A stretch of DNA of 64,000 nt from Deltaproteobacteria bacterium (lineage in GTDB: Bacteria; Desulfobacterota; Desulfomonilia; UBA1062). The notes below the pieces were generated by a model, which saw nothing but the letters and a program-made list of their open reading frames with translations, ran no database searches and had not been told where the DNA came from. The stretch is taken from NCBI GenBank assembly GCA_029552245.1, contig JAKPDW010000077.1, positions 1 to 64,000 of the forward strand, read 5' to 3'. Numbering within the stretch: the stretch's first letter is position 1; each line of letters begins with the position of its first letter. Shown piece after piece: positions 19,327-27,216 of this stretch. Position numbers and translations under genes: made by a program.

Positions 19327-19403
19327 GCGCCCGTAGCTCAGTAGGATAGAGCGTAGGCCTCCGGAGCCTAAGGTCACAGGTTCGATCCCTGTCGGGCGCG
19401 CCA
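19327..19403 (+). tRNA. tRNA-Arg (anticodon CCG)
   Basis: A complete cloverleaf with acceptor arms GCGCCCG (19327-19333) and CGGGCGC (19393-19399), discriminator G and an encoded CCA. The D arm holds GCTCAGTAGGATAGAGC. The anticodon stem TAGGC/GCCTA carries loop CTCCGGA with anticodon CCG at 19361-19363, and the T arm is ACAGG-TTCGATC-CCTGT. It decodes CGG. It follows the VWA gene by seven bases. Confidence 0.98.
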
Positions 19404-19411
19404 CGACGAAC

Positions 19412-19448
19412 GCCTCGCCCGGCGAGGCTCAAGGGTCCTGAACCCTTT
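19412..19448 (+). terminator. Double hairpin after tRNA-Arg
   Basis: GCCTCG/CGAGGC (19412-19428) and AAGGGT/ACCCTT (19431-19447) form two adjacent stems directly after the tRNA. The second is followed by only a short T-rich end. Probably the tRNA transcript end; the rlmN start is at 19453. Confidence 0.5.
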
Positions 19449-19452
19449 CCCA

Positions 19453-20574
19453 GTGCTCATGAAGGTGCGAACCATACCGAAGACGACCTCGCTCGCCACG
19501 GCGGGTACGGGCGCCCCGCCGCAAGGCCGTGCCCGCATCCCGTGGGACGCCGCCGGCGCGGGGCTTCCCAACATCCTCGACATGGACAAGCACGGCCTCA
19601 GGGGGCTGTTCGCAGGCGAACCCTACCGGGGTGACCAGGTGTACGGCTGGCTCTTCTCGAAGGGGGTGCAAGACTTCAACGACATGACCGACCTGCCGAA
19701 GGACCTGCGGGCCCGGCTCGCTTCCCAATGGGCCATAGCGTATCCCGAGGTGGTCTCGCACAAGGTGTCGGCGGACGGCACCGAGAAATTCGCATACGCC
19801 CTCGCGGACGGCTGCATCGTGGAGAGCGTCCTCATCCCTGAGAAAGGCCACTATAGCGTATGCGTCTCCTCCCAGGTGGGCTGCGCCATGGGGTGCAGGT
19901 TCTGCCTGACCGCCACGCGGGGGTTCACCAGGAACCTGAGCCCCGGGGAGATCGTATCCCAGGTCCTCATGCCCATTCGGGCGTACCCAGAGAGGCGCTT
20001 CACCAACGTGGTGTTCATGGGCATGGGCGAACCGCTGTTGAACTACCCCAACGTGATCAAGGCCGCCAACATCCTGGCCGACCCCGCGGGCGTCCAGATC
20101 TCGAAGCGCCGCGTCACCGTCTCCACCTGCGGGATCGTGCCCGCCATAGAGACGTTCCCCAGGGACACCGAGGCCGGCCTCGCGGTCTCTCTGAACGCCA
20201 CCGACGACGAGACCCGCTCTTTCCTCATGCCCATAAACAAGAAGTACCCGCTCGCCGATCTCCTTGCAGCGCTCAAGGGGTTCGACATGCCGAGAAGGAG
20301 GCGCATCACCGTGGAATACGTGCTCCTCAAGGGCGTGAACGACGGGGTCGAGCACGCACGCAGGCTCGTGAGACTCCTCCACGGCATAAGGGCCAAGGTC
20401 AACCTGATACCGTTCAACCCCTGGCCCGGCTGTCCCTTCGAGGCGCCCGAGCCCTCTCGCGTCCTGGAGTTCGAGGCCGTGCTCAGAGACAGCCCCTTCA
20501 CCGTGATGATCAGGAAGGAAAAGGGCAAGGACATCCTCGGCGCCTGCGGCCAGCTGGCAGGAGGTATACCGTGA
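19453..20574 (+). CDS. rlmN: Dual-specificity 23S rRNA/tRNA (adenine-C2) methyltransferase RlmN
   Basis: A 373-residue radical-SAM enzyme that methylates A2503 of 23S rRNA and A37 of some tRNAs. The CxxxCxxC iron-sulfur motif is CAMGCRFC with Cys144, 148 and 151. The second conserved cysteine near the C-terminus is C365 in ILGACGQL. GMGEPLLNYPNV, VSTCGIVPAI and LAVSLNATDDETR are RlmN blocks. The N-terminal 35 residues are extra and unconserved, so the start (ATG 19453) is less sure than the rest. It overlaps the next gene by four bases (GTGA). Confidence 0.96.
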   Translation: MLMKVRTIPKTTSLATAGTGAPPQGRARIPWDAAGAGLPNILDMDKHGLRGLFAGEPYRGDQVYGWLFSKGVQDFNDMTDLPKDLRARLASQWAIAYPEVVSHKVSADGTEKFAYALADGCIVESVLIPEKGHYSVCVSSQVGCAMGCRFCLTATRGFTRNLSPGEIVSQVLMPIRAYPERRFTNVVFMGMGEPLLNYPNVIKAANILADPAGVQISKRRVTVSTCGIVPAIETFPRDTEAGLAVSLNATDDETRSFLMPINKKYPLADLLAALKGFDMPRRRRITVEYVLLKGVNDGVEHARRLVRLLHGIRAKVNLIPFNPWPGCPFEAPEPSRVLEFEAVLRDSPFTVMIRKEKGKDILGACGQLAGGIP

Positions 20575-21587
20575 GGGATCACGCCACGCTCGTGGAATTC
20601 ATGAGTGACCCGTCGAGCTACCCTGAACCGACGGGTTCGGTCGAGGTCGTCCAGACGCACATCTCGTGGGTCTTCGTCTGCGACGAGTTCGTCTACAAGG
20701 TGAAGAAGCCCGTCGACTTCGGGTTCCTCGACTTCACCACCCTGGACAAGCGAAGGTTCTACACCGAGGAGGAACTGAGGCTGAACAGGAGGTTCTCTCC
20801 CGAGGTGTACCTCGAGGTCGTCCCTGTCTCGCTCAAGGGGGGAAGATTCATCCTGGGGGACGGCTCCTACGTGGTGGAGTACGCGCTCAAGATGCGGCGC
20901 ATCAGCGAGGATTGCATGCTCCACAGGCTCCTGGCCGGAGGGCTCGCGGACGAAGCCATGCTGGGTCGCGTGGGCCTCCACCTGGCCCGTATCTACGGGG
21001 GCATCCCGAGCACGGAGGAGGCCCGGCGTTACGGGAGCGTGGAGACCGTCTCGTTCAACGTCAACGAGAACTTCGAGCAGACGGCCAGGTACGTTGGCGG
21101 GCCCGTCACCGCGTCCCAGTACGACGAGATCCGCTCCTGGAGCCTGGATTTCCTGGACAGGAAGCAGGCGGTCTTCGACTCGAGGCAGAAGCTCGGGTGG
21201 ATCAAGGAATGCCACGGAGACCTCCACCTCCAGCACATATGCGTGGACCGGGAGAAGATCTTCGTGTTCGACTGCATAGAGTTCAACGAGCGGTTCCGCT
21301 ACGGCGACGTGGCTTCCGACGTGGCCTTCCTGTCCATGGACCTCGACTACAACTCGAGGACGGACCTCTCCAAGGCGTTCGTGGAAGGCTACCTCGCGGG
21401 GTCGAAAGACACGGGGCTCCTGGACGTGCTCCGGTTCTACAAGGTTTACAGGGCGTACGTGAGGGCCAAGGTCACCTCCTTCATGCTCGACGACGAGGGG
21501 CTCGAACCTCCACTCAAGGAGGAGGCGATGGCACGGGCTTCCCGGTACTACGCACTCGCCCACCGCTATGTCACGAGCGAAGATTGA
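20571..21587 (+). CDS. Aminoglycoside-phosphotransferase-like kinase (COG2187 type)
   Basis: A 338-residue protein with a GTG start preceded by GGAGGT. The sequence has the COG2187 pattern: TGSVEVVQTHISWVF, KVKKPVDFGFLDFTTLDKR near the N-terminus, KMRRISEDCMLHRLL, and the kinase catalytic loop HGDLHLQH at 215-222 followed by FVFDCIEFNERFRYGDVASD with the metal-binding Asp. These domains are usually fused to a C-terminal P-loop kinase (COG0645). Here that second half is a separate gene at 22499-23101, with a PHP gene between. The substrate is unknown. It overlaps both rlmN and the PHP gene, indicating one operon. Confidence 0.82.
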   Translation: MRDHATLVEFMSDPSSYPEPTGSVEVVQTHISWVFVCDEFVYKVKKPVDFGFLDFTTLDKRRFYTEEELRLNRRFSPEVYLEVVPVSLKGGRFILGDGSYVVEYALKMRRISEDCMLHRLLAGGLADEAMLGRVGLHLARIYGGIPSTEEARRYGSVETVSFNVNENFEQTARYVGGPVTASQYDEIRSWSLDFLDRKQAVFDSRQKLGWIKECHGDLHLQHICVDREKIFVFDCIEFNERFRYGDVASDVAFLSMDLDYNSRTDLSKAFVEGYLAGSKDTGLLDVLRFYKVYRAYVRAKVTSFMLDDEGLEPPLKEEAMARASRYYALAHRYVTSED

Positions 21588-22449
21588 CCTCCACATCCAC
21601 TCGCGGGAGGGCTCCGACGGGAGGTGGACCCTCCGGGAGATCTTCGAGGAGGCTCACAGGCGCGGCCTCACCCTCGTGTCCGTGACCGACCACGACTCGC
21701 TCGGCGGCCAGGCCCAGGCGCTGGAACTGGCCTCGGGCTACGGGATCGGGTACGTCACGGGCGTGGAACTCAACGTGACCTTCACCCACCCGGACTGGAC
21801 CGGCGGCAAGCCGTTGAGCCTCGACTTTCTGGGTTACGGCGTGGACATCTCGGACGATGCGCTCAACGCCAGGCTCGAGGAGCTCAGGGCGTACCGCAGG
21901 CAAAGGGCCGCCATGATCCTGGAAAGGATCAACGAGGCCTTCGCGAGAGAGAACAGGGAGCCCCTGACGGCCGCGGACATGGCGGCCATCGAGGCCGAGG
22001 CCGACGGCTCCCTCGGCAGGCCCCACATCGCCAGGTACCTCGTGGCCAAGGGCATCGTGGCCACCCGCCAGGAGGCCTTCGACAGGTACCTCGTGTCCTG
22101 CGACGTGCCCAAGCTGCCCCTCGGCATCGAGGAGGCCTCGGCCCTCGTACGCGGCGCAGGGGGCAGGATCGTGCTCGCGCACCCCGACGACCCCAACGGC
22201 ACCTCGTTGGTGCAGGCCGCGGGCTCTCTCGAGGACAGGGCGCGCATGATCGAGGAGACCATGCTCCCCTTCATAGACGGCATCGAGTGCTGGCACACGC
22301 GCCACACGGAGCGTGCGGCCTCGTTCTACAGGGCCTTTGCCGACAGGCGCGGCCTCATCGCCACCGGCGGATCCGACTGTCACCAGAACCCCGTGATCAT
22401 GGGAAGCGTCCCAGTCCCGGATTGTGTCGCCGGCTTCTTTGGCGTATAA
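21568..22449 (+). CDS. PHP-domain phosphoesterase
   Basis: A 293-residue member of the PHP superfamily with the metal-binding motifs DLHIHS (7-12), VTDHDS, a mid-protein GRPHIARYLVAKG block and GSDCHQN near the C-terminus. The GRPHIAR segment is typical of the TrpH/RNase AM-like group, which hydrolyses 3',5'-nucleotide bisphosphates and trims short RNA ends. The start overlaps the upstream kinase gene by 20 bases. The precise substrate is inferred from the family, not shown. Confidence 0.85.
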   Translation: MSRAKIDLHIHSREGSDGRWTLREIFEEAHRRGLTLVSVTDHDSLGGQAQALELASGYGIGYVTGVELNVTFTHPDWTGGKPLSLDFLGYGVDISDDALNARLEELRAYRRQRAAMILERINEAFARENREPLTAADMAAIEAEADGSLGRPHIARYLVAKGIVATRQEAFDRYLVSCDVPKLPLGIEEASALVRGAGGRIVLAHPDDPNGTSLVQAAGSLEDRARMIEETMLPFIDGIECWHTRHTERAASFYRAFADRRGLIATGGSDCHQNPVIMGSVPVPDCVAGFFGV

Positions 22450-22498
22450 GGGGAAAGGCCCTGTCGGCCTGTCACGTCGAGCGAGGGGGTGAGCCACA

Positions 22499-23101
22499 TT
22501 GAGGGAGCCGTTCAAGGCATTCGTTGAGAGGGAGATCGGCGAGGGCATGGTGATCATCGCCTGCGGGCTGCCCGCCACGAACAAGACGGAGACCACGGAG
22601 GTCATCGCCAGGCTCAAGGGCTACACCATGCTCAGGACCGACATCATCAGGAAGGAGGTCCTCAAGGACGAGGACATCTTCGACGAGAAGGTGGCCTCCG
22701 ACATGGACAAGAGGAAGCTCGTCTACGACACCATGTTCGCCCGGGCCGACGAGCTCGCATCCATGGGCAAGGGCGTGATCCTCGACGCCACGTTCATCAC
22801 GCAGGCGCTCAGGAAGAGGGCCGCCGAGGTGGCCTCGCGCCACGGGAGGACGCTGCTCATACAGCAGACGTCGTGCTCCCAGAAGTACTCCCTGGACAAG
22901 ATCTCCCGGCGGACCAAGGACAACTACGAGTCGAACGCGCTCACGCCCGAGGCATACCTGAACAACAAGAAGAAGTTCGAACCGGTGGACCTGGACGATC
23001 TCAAGCGCGCATTCCCCGACCTGAGGATCGTGCACCTGCTCGTGGAGACCGAGTCCGACTCGGAGGACGGCTGGTACGTCATCGGCAAGACCGTGAGGTG
23101 A
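22499..23101 (+). CDS. P-loop kinase-like protein (COG0645 type) with altered Walker A
   Basis: A 200-residue protein starting with TTG, preceded by GAGGGGGTGAG. The N-terminal loop reads GLPATNKT (23-30), where GLPxxGK[ST] is expected; the second Gly is Asn28, but the Lys and Thr are kept. RTDIIRKEV, VYDTMFARADELASMGKGVILDATF and the arginine-rich lid follow COG0645 kinases. This protein is normally the C-terminal half of a fusion with the COG2187 kinase encoded two genes upstream, so the pair probably works together. Whether the altered loop still binds ATP is open. The substrate is unknown. Confidence 0.8.
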   Translation: MREPFKAFVEREIGEGMVIIACGLPATNKTETTEVIARLKGYTMLRTDIIRKEVLKDEDIFDEKVASDMDKRKLVYDTMFARADELASMGKGVILDATFITQALRKRAAEVASRHGRTLLIQQTSCSQKYSLDKISRRTKDNYESNALTPEAYLNNKKKFEPVDLDDLKRAFPDLRIVHLLVETESDSEDGWYVIGKTVR

Positions 23102-23162
23102 GAGAAGCCGTTCGGGCTGATTCGCCTTCCCCGAACGGCACCCGCTGCAAGGAGGACCTGGC

Positions 23163-23939
23163 ATGATACACCGCAGACTCGTCTGTGCCGTCGTGGCGGC
23201 CTCCCTGGCGCTCACGTGGGGCTGCGCCGCACAGTTCATGCAGAAGAGGGAACTCTCGAGACCCATGGTATCGATCGCCATGGGCAAGATCCAGGAAAAC
23301 GACATCCAGGGTGCGCTCATAGAGCTCAGGAAGGCGGCCTCGGCCAACCCCACCGACCCTGAGGTCTTCTACGCCTATGCGCTCGCGTACTGGAAGTCCG
23401 ACAAACCGGACAGGGCCATCGAGTACGTGGACAAGGCCATCGAGTACGCGCCCAAGCTCGAGGTCGAGCATCCGGGGCTGGCGAGCGAGGCGTACAACCT
23501 CAAGGGCTCCATCCTCGTGACCATGGGCAGATACGACGAGGCGGCGGCCGCCTTCAAGAAGGCGTTGTCAGACGAGCTCTACCAGACACCCGAGTTCACC
23601 CTGTACAACCTCGCCACCCTCTACCTCAGGAAACACGACCTCGACGCCGCGATGGACAACGCACAGAAGGCCCTCGAGAAGAACTCGCACTACGCACCGG
23701 CTTGGCACGTCCTGTCCAAGATCCACATCGCCCGGGGGAGGCCCAACGAGGCCATAGACTCCCTCAAGCACGCGATCCTCGAGTTTCCCGGCTACGTGGA
23801 AGCGCGATGGGACCTGGCCGGGCTCTACCTCCAGATGGGGGCTCGCGAGCTCGCGCGGGAGCAGCTCACGGATATCGTCCAGCTCGACCCTGGCGGGACC
23901 TACGGCACGATGGCCGCCGAGAGGCTCAAGGGGCTCTAG
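23163..23939 (+). CDS. TPR lipoprotein (PilF/PilW-like)
   Basis: A 258-residue protein with a lipoprotein signal (MIHRRLVCAVVAASLALTWG, then C21 as the lipidated cysteine; the lipobox TWGC is loose). About five tetratricopeptide repeats cover 40-255, with the usual A-x-x-x-[FY]-x-x-A and P-positions (for example GRYDEAAAAFKKAL, GRPNEAIDSLKHAI). The size and layout resemble the type IV pilus pilotin PilF/PilW, which localises the secretin; a pilus secretin is encoded at 55138-56766, so this role is possible but unproven. AAGGAGG before the ATG supports the start. Confidence 0.82.
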   Translation: MIHRRLVCAVVAASLALTWGCAAQFMQKRELSRPMVSIAMGKIQENDIQGALIELRKAASANPTDPEVFYAYALAYWKSDKPDRAIEYVDKAIEYAPKLEVEHPGLASEAYNLKGSILVTMGRYDEAAAAFKKALSDELYQTPEFTLYNLATLYLRKHDLDAAMDNAQKALEKNSHYAPAWHVLSKIHIARGRPNEAIDSLKHAILEFPGYVEARWDLAGLYLQMGARELAREQLTDIVQLDPGGTYGTMAAERLKGL

Positions 23940-24082
23940 GCGGCAAGGATCCACCTCCGTCGGGCACGGTCTCGGCGAGGTGCCGCCCTTGTGTCGATGG
24001 AACGGGGCGAAGGGCCGAGAGACCGCCGCCACCCCCTGCCCAGGCGCCTGTGCCGCTTTACCCAAGTTTTACACGATGTCCA

Positions 24083-24111
24083 TTGACGCACCCCCATGAT
24101 TGTCATATATG
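24083..24111 (+). promoter_or_regulatory. Sigma70-type promoter of the SGNH lipoprotein gene
   Basis: TTGACG (24083-24088), a 17-base spacer and TATATG (24106-24111) in an AT-rich island. It predicts a leader of about 120 bases before the ATG at 24238. That leader contains one short hairpin (GGGCGC-CCAG-GCGCCC, 24195-24210). The remaining stretch 23940-24082 holds no gene I can support. Confidence 0.7.
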
Positions 24112-24237
24112 TAAGACAATAATTCCATGAGGTTCCGCCCCCTGGCGGGTTTCTGCGAGATCAGGACGACCTTTGCCGCCGCCACGGTATGCACGGGCGC
24201 CCAGGCGCCCCATCTCATGCATGGAAGGGGGATTGCA

Positions 24238-24963
24238 ATGCACGACATGAAGTCAGGGAAGGTTTTCAGGTATTCCGTCCTGCTCGCGGCTGTCCTCGTG
24301 ATGACCGGGTGCTCGCTCCTCAGCGTGCCTGTCATCAGGAACGCGAGCCGCAACGACGTGGTGAACCTCGGGGATTCCATCTTCGCGCTGTCCGGCAAGA
24401 TCCAGGACTACCTCCACTCGTGGTCGGGCCAGACGTTCAGGCGTTACGCCCTGTCCGGCTCCATGATCGTCCACATCGAGGACCAGTACTCCGACGCAAA
24501 GGCGGACAACCCGAACATCGCCACCATCTTCATGGACGGCGGCGGGAACGACATCCTCATACCCGCCACGCTGTTCGACCCGTACAACTGCAAGGTGGAC
24601 TGGTGGGAGTCCGGTCTCTCCTCGACGTGCAAGGCGCTCATCAACGACATCTACGTGGACGTCGTCGACCTCCTCAACCAGATGGGGAGGGACGGGGTGG
24701 ACAACATCATCTACCTCGGGTACTACCGGCTCAAGAACGGGCTCATCGGCAGCACCTCGCTCAACCCCGCGGTGGACTACGGGGACGCCAAGCTCGCCCT
24801 CGCGGTCCAGAACGCCACGGCCGTCCCGAACTACAGGGTTTTCATCGACCCACGGTCATCCATAACGAGCTCCGACATCATCTACGACGGTGTCCATCCG
24901 AGCGACTCGGGGTCCATGAAGCTGGCCACCCTCATCTGGGCCAAACTCCAGCCGCTCCTGTAG
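24238..24963 (+). CDS. SGNH/GDSL-hydrolase lipoprotein
   Basis: A 241-residue predicted lipoprotein: basic start, hydrophobic stretch (about 11-23) and C25 in VLVMTGC. All SGNH blocks are present: GDS with nucleophile S47 (NLGDSIFAL), GGGND with N104 and D217-G-V-H220 (YDGVHPSDSG) as the catalytic Asp/His pair. The protein should be a serine esterase or lipase-like enzyme on the cell envelope. ATG 24238 is chosen because GGAAGGGGG precedes it; an upstream in-frame ATG would bury the signal. A lipase-chaperone-like gene lies 410 bases downstream on the same strand. The substrate is unknown. Confidence 0.85.
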   Translation: MHDMKSGKVFRYSVLLAAVLVMTGCSLLSVPVIRNASRNDVVNLGDSIFALSGKIQDYLHSWSGQTFRRYALSGSMIVHIEDQYSDAKADNPNIATIFMDGGGNDILIPATLFDPYNCKVDWWESGLSSTCKALINDIYVDVVDLLNQMGRDGVDNIIYLGYYRLKNGLIGSTSLNPAVDYGDAKLALAVQNATAVPNYRVFIDPRSSITSSDIIYDGVHPSDSGSMKLATLIWAKLQPLL

Positions 24964-24971
24964 AAGGCATG

Positions 24972-25002
24972 GGGGAGCGGGTTCGCAGAGACCCCGCTCC
25001 CC
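24972..25002 (+). terminator. Strong hairpin after the SGNH lipoprotein gene
   Basis: GGGGAGCGGG and CCCGCTCCCC form a perfect ten-pair stem with an eleven-base loop, nine bases after the stop codon. There is no T-run, but position and strength favour a terminator. Confidence 0.5.
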
Positions 25003-25373
25003 GTATCCTGCGCCGCCCCGCGTGAAGCGGGCTTCACGGCCGAGGGGTCTCGATGCACGCGCTCGGCCGGGAGGGCCCGGCCGACAGAGAACGGCTGCTC
25101 GCTCCCGCCGGGGCCGGGCGGCGACGGGAAAGCCGCCTCACCCCGGGCACTGCCTCCGCCCTTTCCCGGCGGCGCCCGCAGGGCGCGGCGGGCCTTTGCG
25201 CCCAAGGCCTTCGCCCGGGACTTTCCCGTCTCCCGTGCAGCCGCCCTCGCGAGGCCGCCATGCGCGAGCGACAGGGGAGAGCGTGACGTCAAGGGCTATC
25301 CTGCGCGTCGCAGGCCGGCGACGGTTGCATCAGGCGGCGCCTGAGGGTATCCTGATCACCGCTGGGGTCCTCC
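25003..25373. other. GC-rich intergenic region without a supported gene
   Basis: Open frames exist on both strands here (for example 24882-25292 minus) but they have low-complexity Arg/Pro/Ala composition, no ribosome-binding sites and no recognisable domain. Short GC inverted repeats are present. No clear promoter was found ahead of the gene at 25374. Confidence 0.4.
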
Positions 25374-26402
25374 ATGGCAAAAAGGACAACCTACATCATC
25401 TCGGTGCTCGCGGCGATCACCGTCATCGCCGTCGCCGCCCTGGTCTTCTCCGGGCCCGGGCACCCGGAGAAGGCACGAAAAGGCGACCCTGCACACGGCA
25501 TTGCCGCCCCGGGGATCCTCGGCGCGCCCGGCGTCTCTCCGGACGCCATGCTCGAAGAGGAGTACGTAAGGGAGCTCAGGAAGTACTACGGCCCTACCAT
25601 CTCGAAGAAGTCCACCCAGGCGTCGCTCTTCTTCCTCAGGAACCAGCTGGCAGGCCTCGGCAAAGGGGGAGCGCCCGGCCTCTTCGAGCGGATCCTGAAA
25701 CGGGCCTTCCCGGCGAACGCGAAAGACATCCTCGAGACCATCGCGAAGCTGGACCTCTACGAGAAGTGGCTTGTGGACAACAGGCGCATGCTGCTTTCCC
25801 TGCCTCCGGAGCAGCGGCTGGAGGTGCTCTGGCGGAAGAGGACCGAACTCTTCGGCCCAGAGGCCAGGGAGATGTTCTCCGGCGAGATGCTCGCCGTGGA
25901 GGCCCGCACGGCGAGGGTGAGAGAGACCTTGGACGCCTTGGACGAAGCAGCGGACACCCCCATGGACGACAGGCTCGAGCTCTACGAGGACGTGCTCAGG
26001 CAGACCTACGAGAACACCCCCGAGGCCTTCATCCTCCAGCAGAAGGAACTCCTCGCCAGGGTGTTCTTCAGCATCGACTCGGTGCAGGATGAGCTCAGGC
26101 GCATGGACCCGGTCGCACGCCAGCAGGAGATCAACAGGATCAGGCGGAAGATGGGCATGAGCGAGGAGGAGATCGCGGCCAGGACGAAGAGGGACCAGGA
26201 CAGGGAGCTCAGGTGGCAGATAGGGCTCAGGTACATGGAGGAACGGGAGGCCCTCGAGAGCCGGTACACGGGCGCCGAGCTCGAGGAACGTCTCAAGGCC
26301 CTCAGGCAGGAGTATTTCGACGACGAGGCCACGACCATAGAGCTCGAGGAGCAACAGGGGTTCTTCAGGTTCAAGAGGCCCCGGATCTACGGGAGGAACT
26401 AG
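25374..26402 (+). CDS. Lipase foldase (LifO/LimK)-like membrane-anchored chaperone
   Basis: A 342-residue protein with a short cytoplasmic start, one membrane helix (about 7-26), a Gly/Pro-rich linker and a long charged helical domain. The segment LPPEQRLEVLWRKRTELFGPEAREMFSGE strongly recalls the conserved core of lipase secretion chaperones, and LRKYYG stands where those have the FDYYLSA-type motif. Foldases are membrane-anchored in the periplasm and refold one lipase partner. The only nearby candidate client is the SGNH lipoprotein encoded just upstream. The match is by recalled pattern and should be treated as probable, not certain. Confidence 0.65.
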   Translation: MAKRTTYIISVLAAITVIAVAALVFSGPGHPEKARKGDPAHGIAAPGILGAPGVSPDAMLEEEYVRELRKYYGPTISKKSTQASLFFLRNQLAGLGKGGAPGLFERILKRAFPANAKDILETIAKLDLYEKWLVDNRRMLLSLPPEQRLEVLWRKRTELFGPEAREMFSGEMLAVEARTARVRETLDALDEAADTPMDDRLELYEDVLRQTYENTPEAFILQQKELLARVFFSIDSVQDELRRMDPVARQQEINRIRRKMGMSEEEIAARTKRDQDRELRWQIGLRYMEEREALESRYTGAELEERLKALRQEYFDDEATTIELEEQQGFFRFKRPRIYGRN

Positions 26403-26660
26403 GGGGGATAGGGACGTCCCCGCGACCCATGAGCCTGCAGAGAGCCGGGTATGCCATGGATCGACGGGGGGACAGAGACGGCCTCGGGCAGAGGATCCCG
26501 CAGGTCATGCACGGCCGGCCGGTTCCCGCCGGGAGGAAGGCCTCATCCTCTGCCGGGGGGCCTTCCCGATGACATGCCGGCCTCACGTGAGACCCAGCAT
26601 CGACAAGGGAAGCCTCAGGCTTACACCGCTCGAGAGAGGACGGAGAAGGGAGAGCACCGC

Positions 26661-27206
26661 ATGAAGAAAAAGGACGATGCAACCTTCGGGGCGCGCATCC
26701 GGGCCCTGAGGCTCGAGAAGGGGTTGAGCCTCGAGGACCTCGCGGGTGAAACCGGGTACCCGCCGGAGCTCCTCGGCCGGGTCGAAGACGGGCTCGTGGC
26801 TCCGCCGGTGGCGCTCGTCCTGCAGCTGGGCAGGGCATTCAGGGTGGACATCGAGCAGCTAGCAGGGGAGACGGAACGGCGCGCCACCCAGAGACGCGCC
26901 AGGAGCCACAAGAAGCGGGTCGCCTCCTACGCCTACACCCCCCTCACCAACCCGGCCCCCGACAAGCACCTGCGCGCCTACCTGGTGAGCCTGGAAGCTC
27001 ACGAGGACCACAAGGGCGTCGAATACCACCACGAGGGCGAGGAGTTCATCTACGTCCTGGAGGGCAGCCTGGTCGTCAGGGTGGGCAGGAACGTCACGAC
27101 CCTCGAGAAGGGCTCGAGCATCCACTTCAACTCCGCGCTCCACCACACGCTCAGCAACCCGTCGGACCTCAAGACCGAGCTCCTCGTGGTCATATACGTA
27201 CCGTAG
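26661..27206 (+). CDS. XRE-family regulator with C-terminal cupin domain
   Basis: A 181-residue protein. Residues about 7-62 form an XRE helix-turn-helix (GARIRALRLEKGLSLEDLA, YPPELLGRVEDGLVAPP). Residues about 105-181 form a cupin beta-barrel with YHHEGEEFIYVLEGSL and HFNSALHHTLSNP, including the His/Glu metal ligands. This architecture is common for regulators of small-molecule metabolism. The ATG at 26661 follows GGGAGAGCACCGC. It lies ten bases before the acyl-CoA dehydrogenase gene, so it probably regulates that gene. The effector is unknown. The preceding 26403-26660 has only GC hairpins. Confidence 0.9.
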   Translation: MKKKDDATFGARIRALRLEKGLSLEDLAGETGYPPELLGRVEDGLVAPPVALVLQLGRAFRVDIEQLAGETERRATQRRARSHKKRVASYAYTPLTNPAPDKHLRAYLVSLEAHEDHKGVEYHHEGEEFIYVLEGSLVVRVGRNVTTLEKGSSIHFNSALHHTLSNPSDLKTELLVVIYVP

Positions 27207-27216
27207 GAGGCGCGCA

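Noticed and set aside
19327-19403. tRNA-Arg as integration site of a mobile element
   Set aside because: No integrase gene or repeated tRNA 3' end was found nearby.
24882-25292. 136-codon minus-strand gene in the gap before the foldase-like gene
   Set aside because: It overlaps the end of the SGNH gene, has biased composition and no recognisable domain or start signal.
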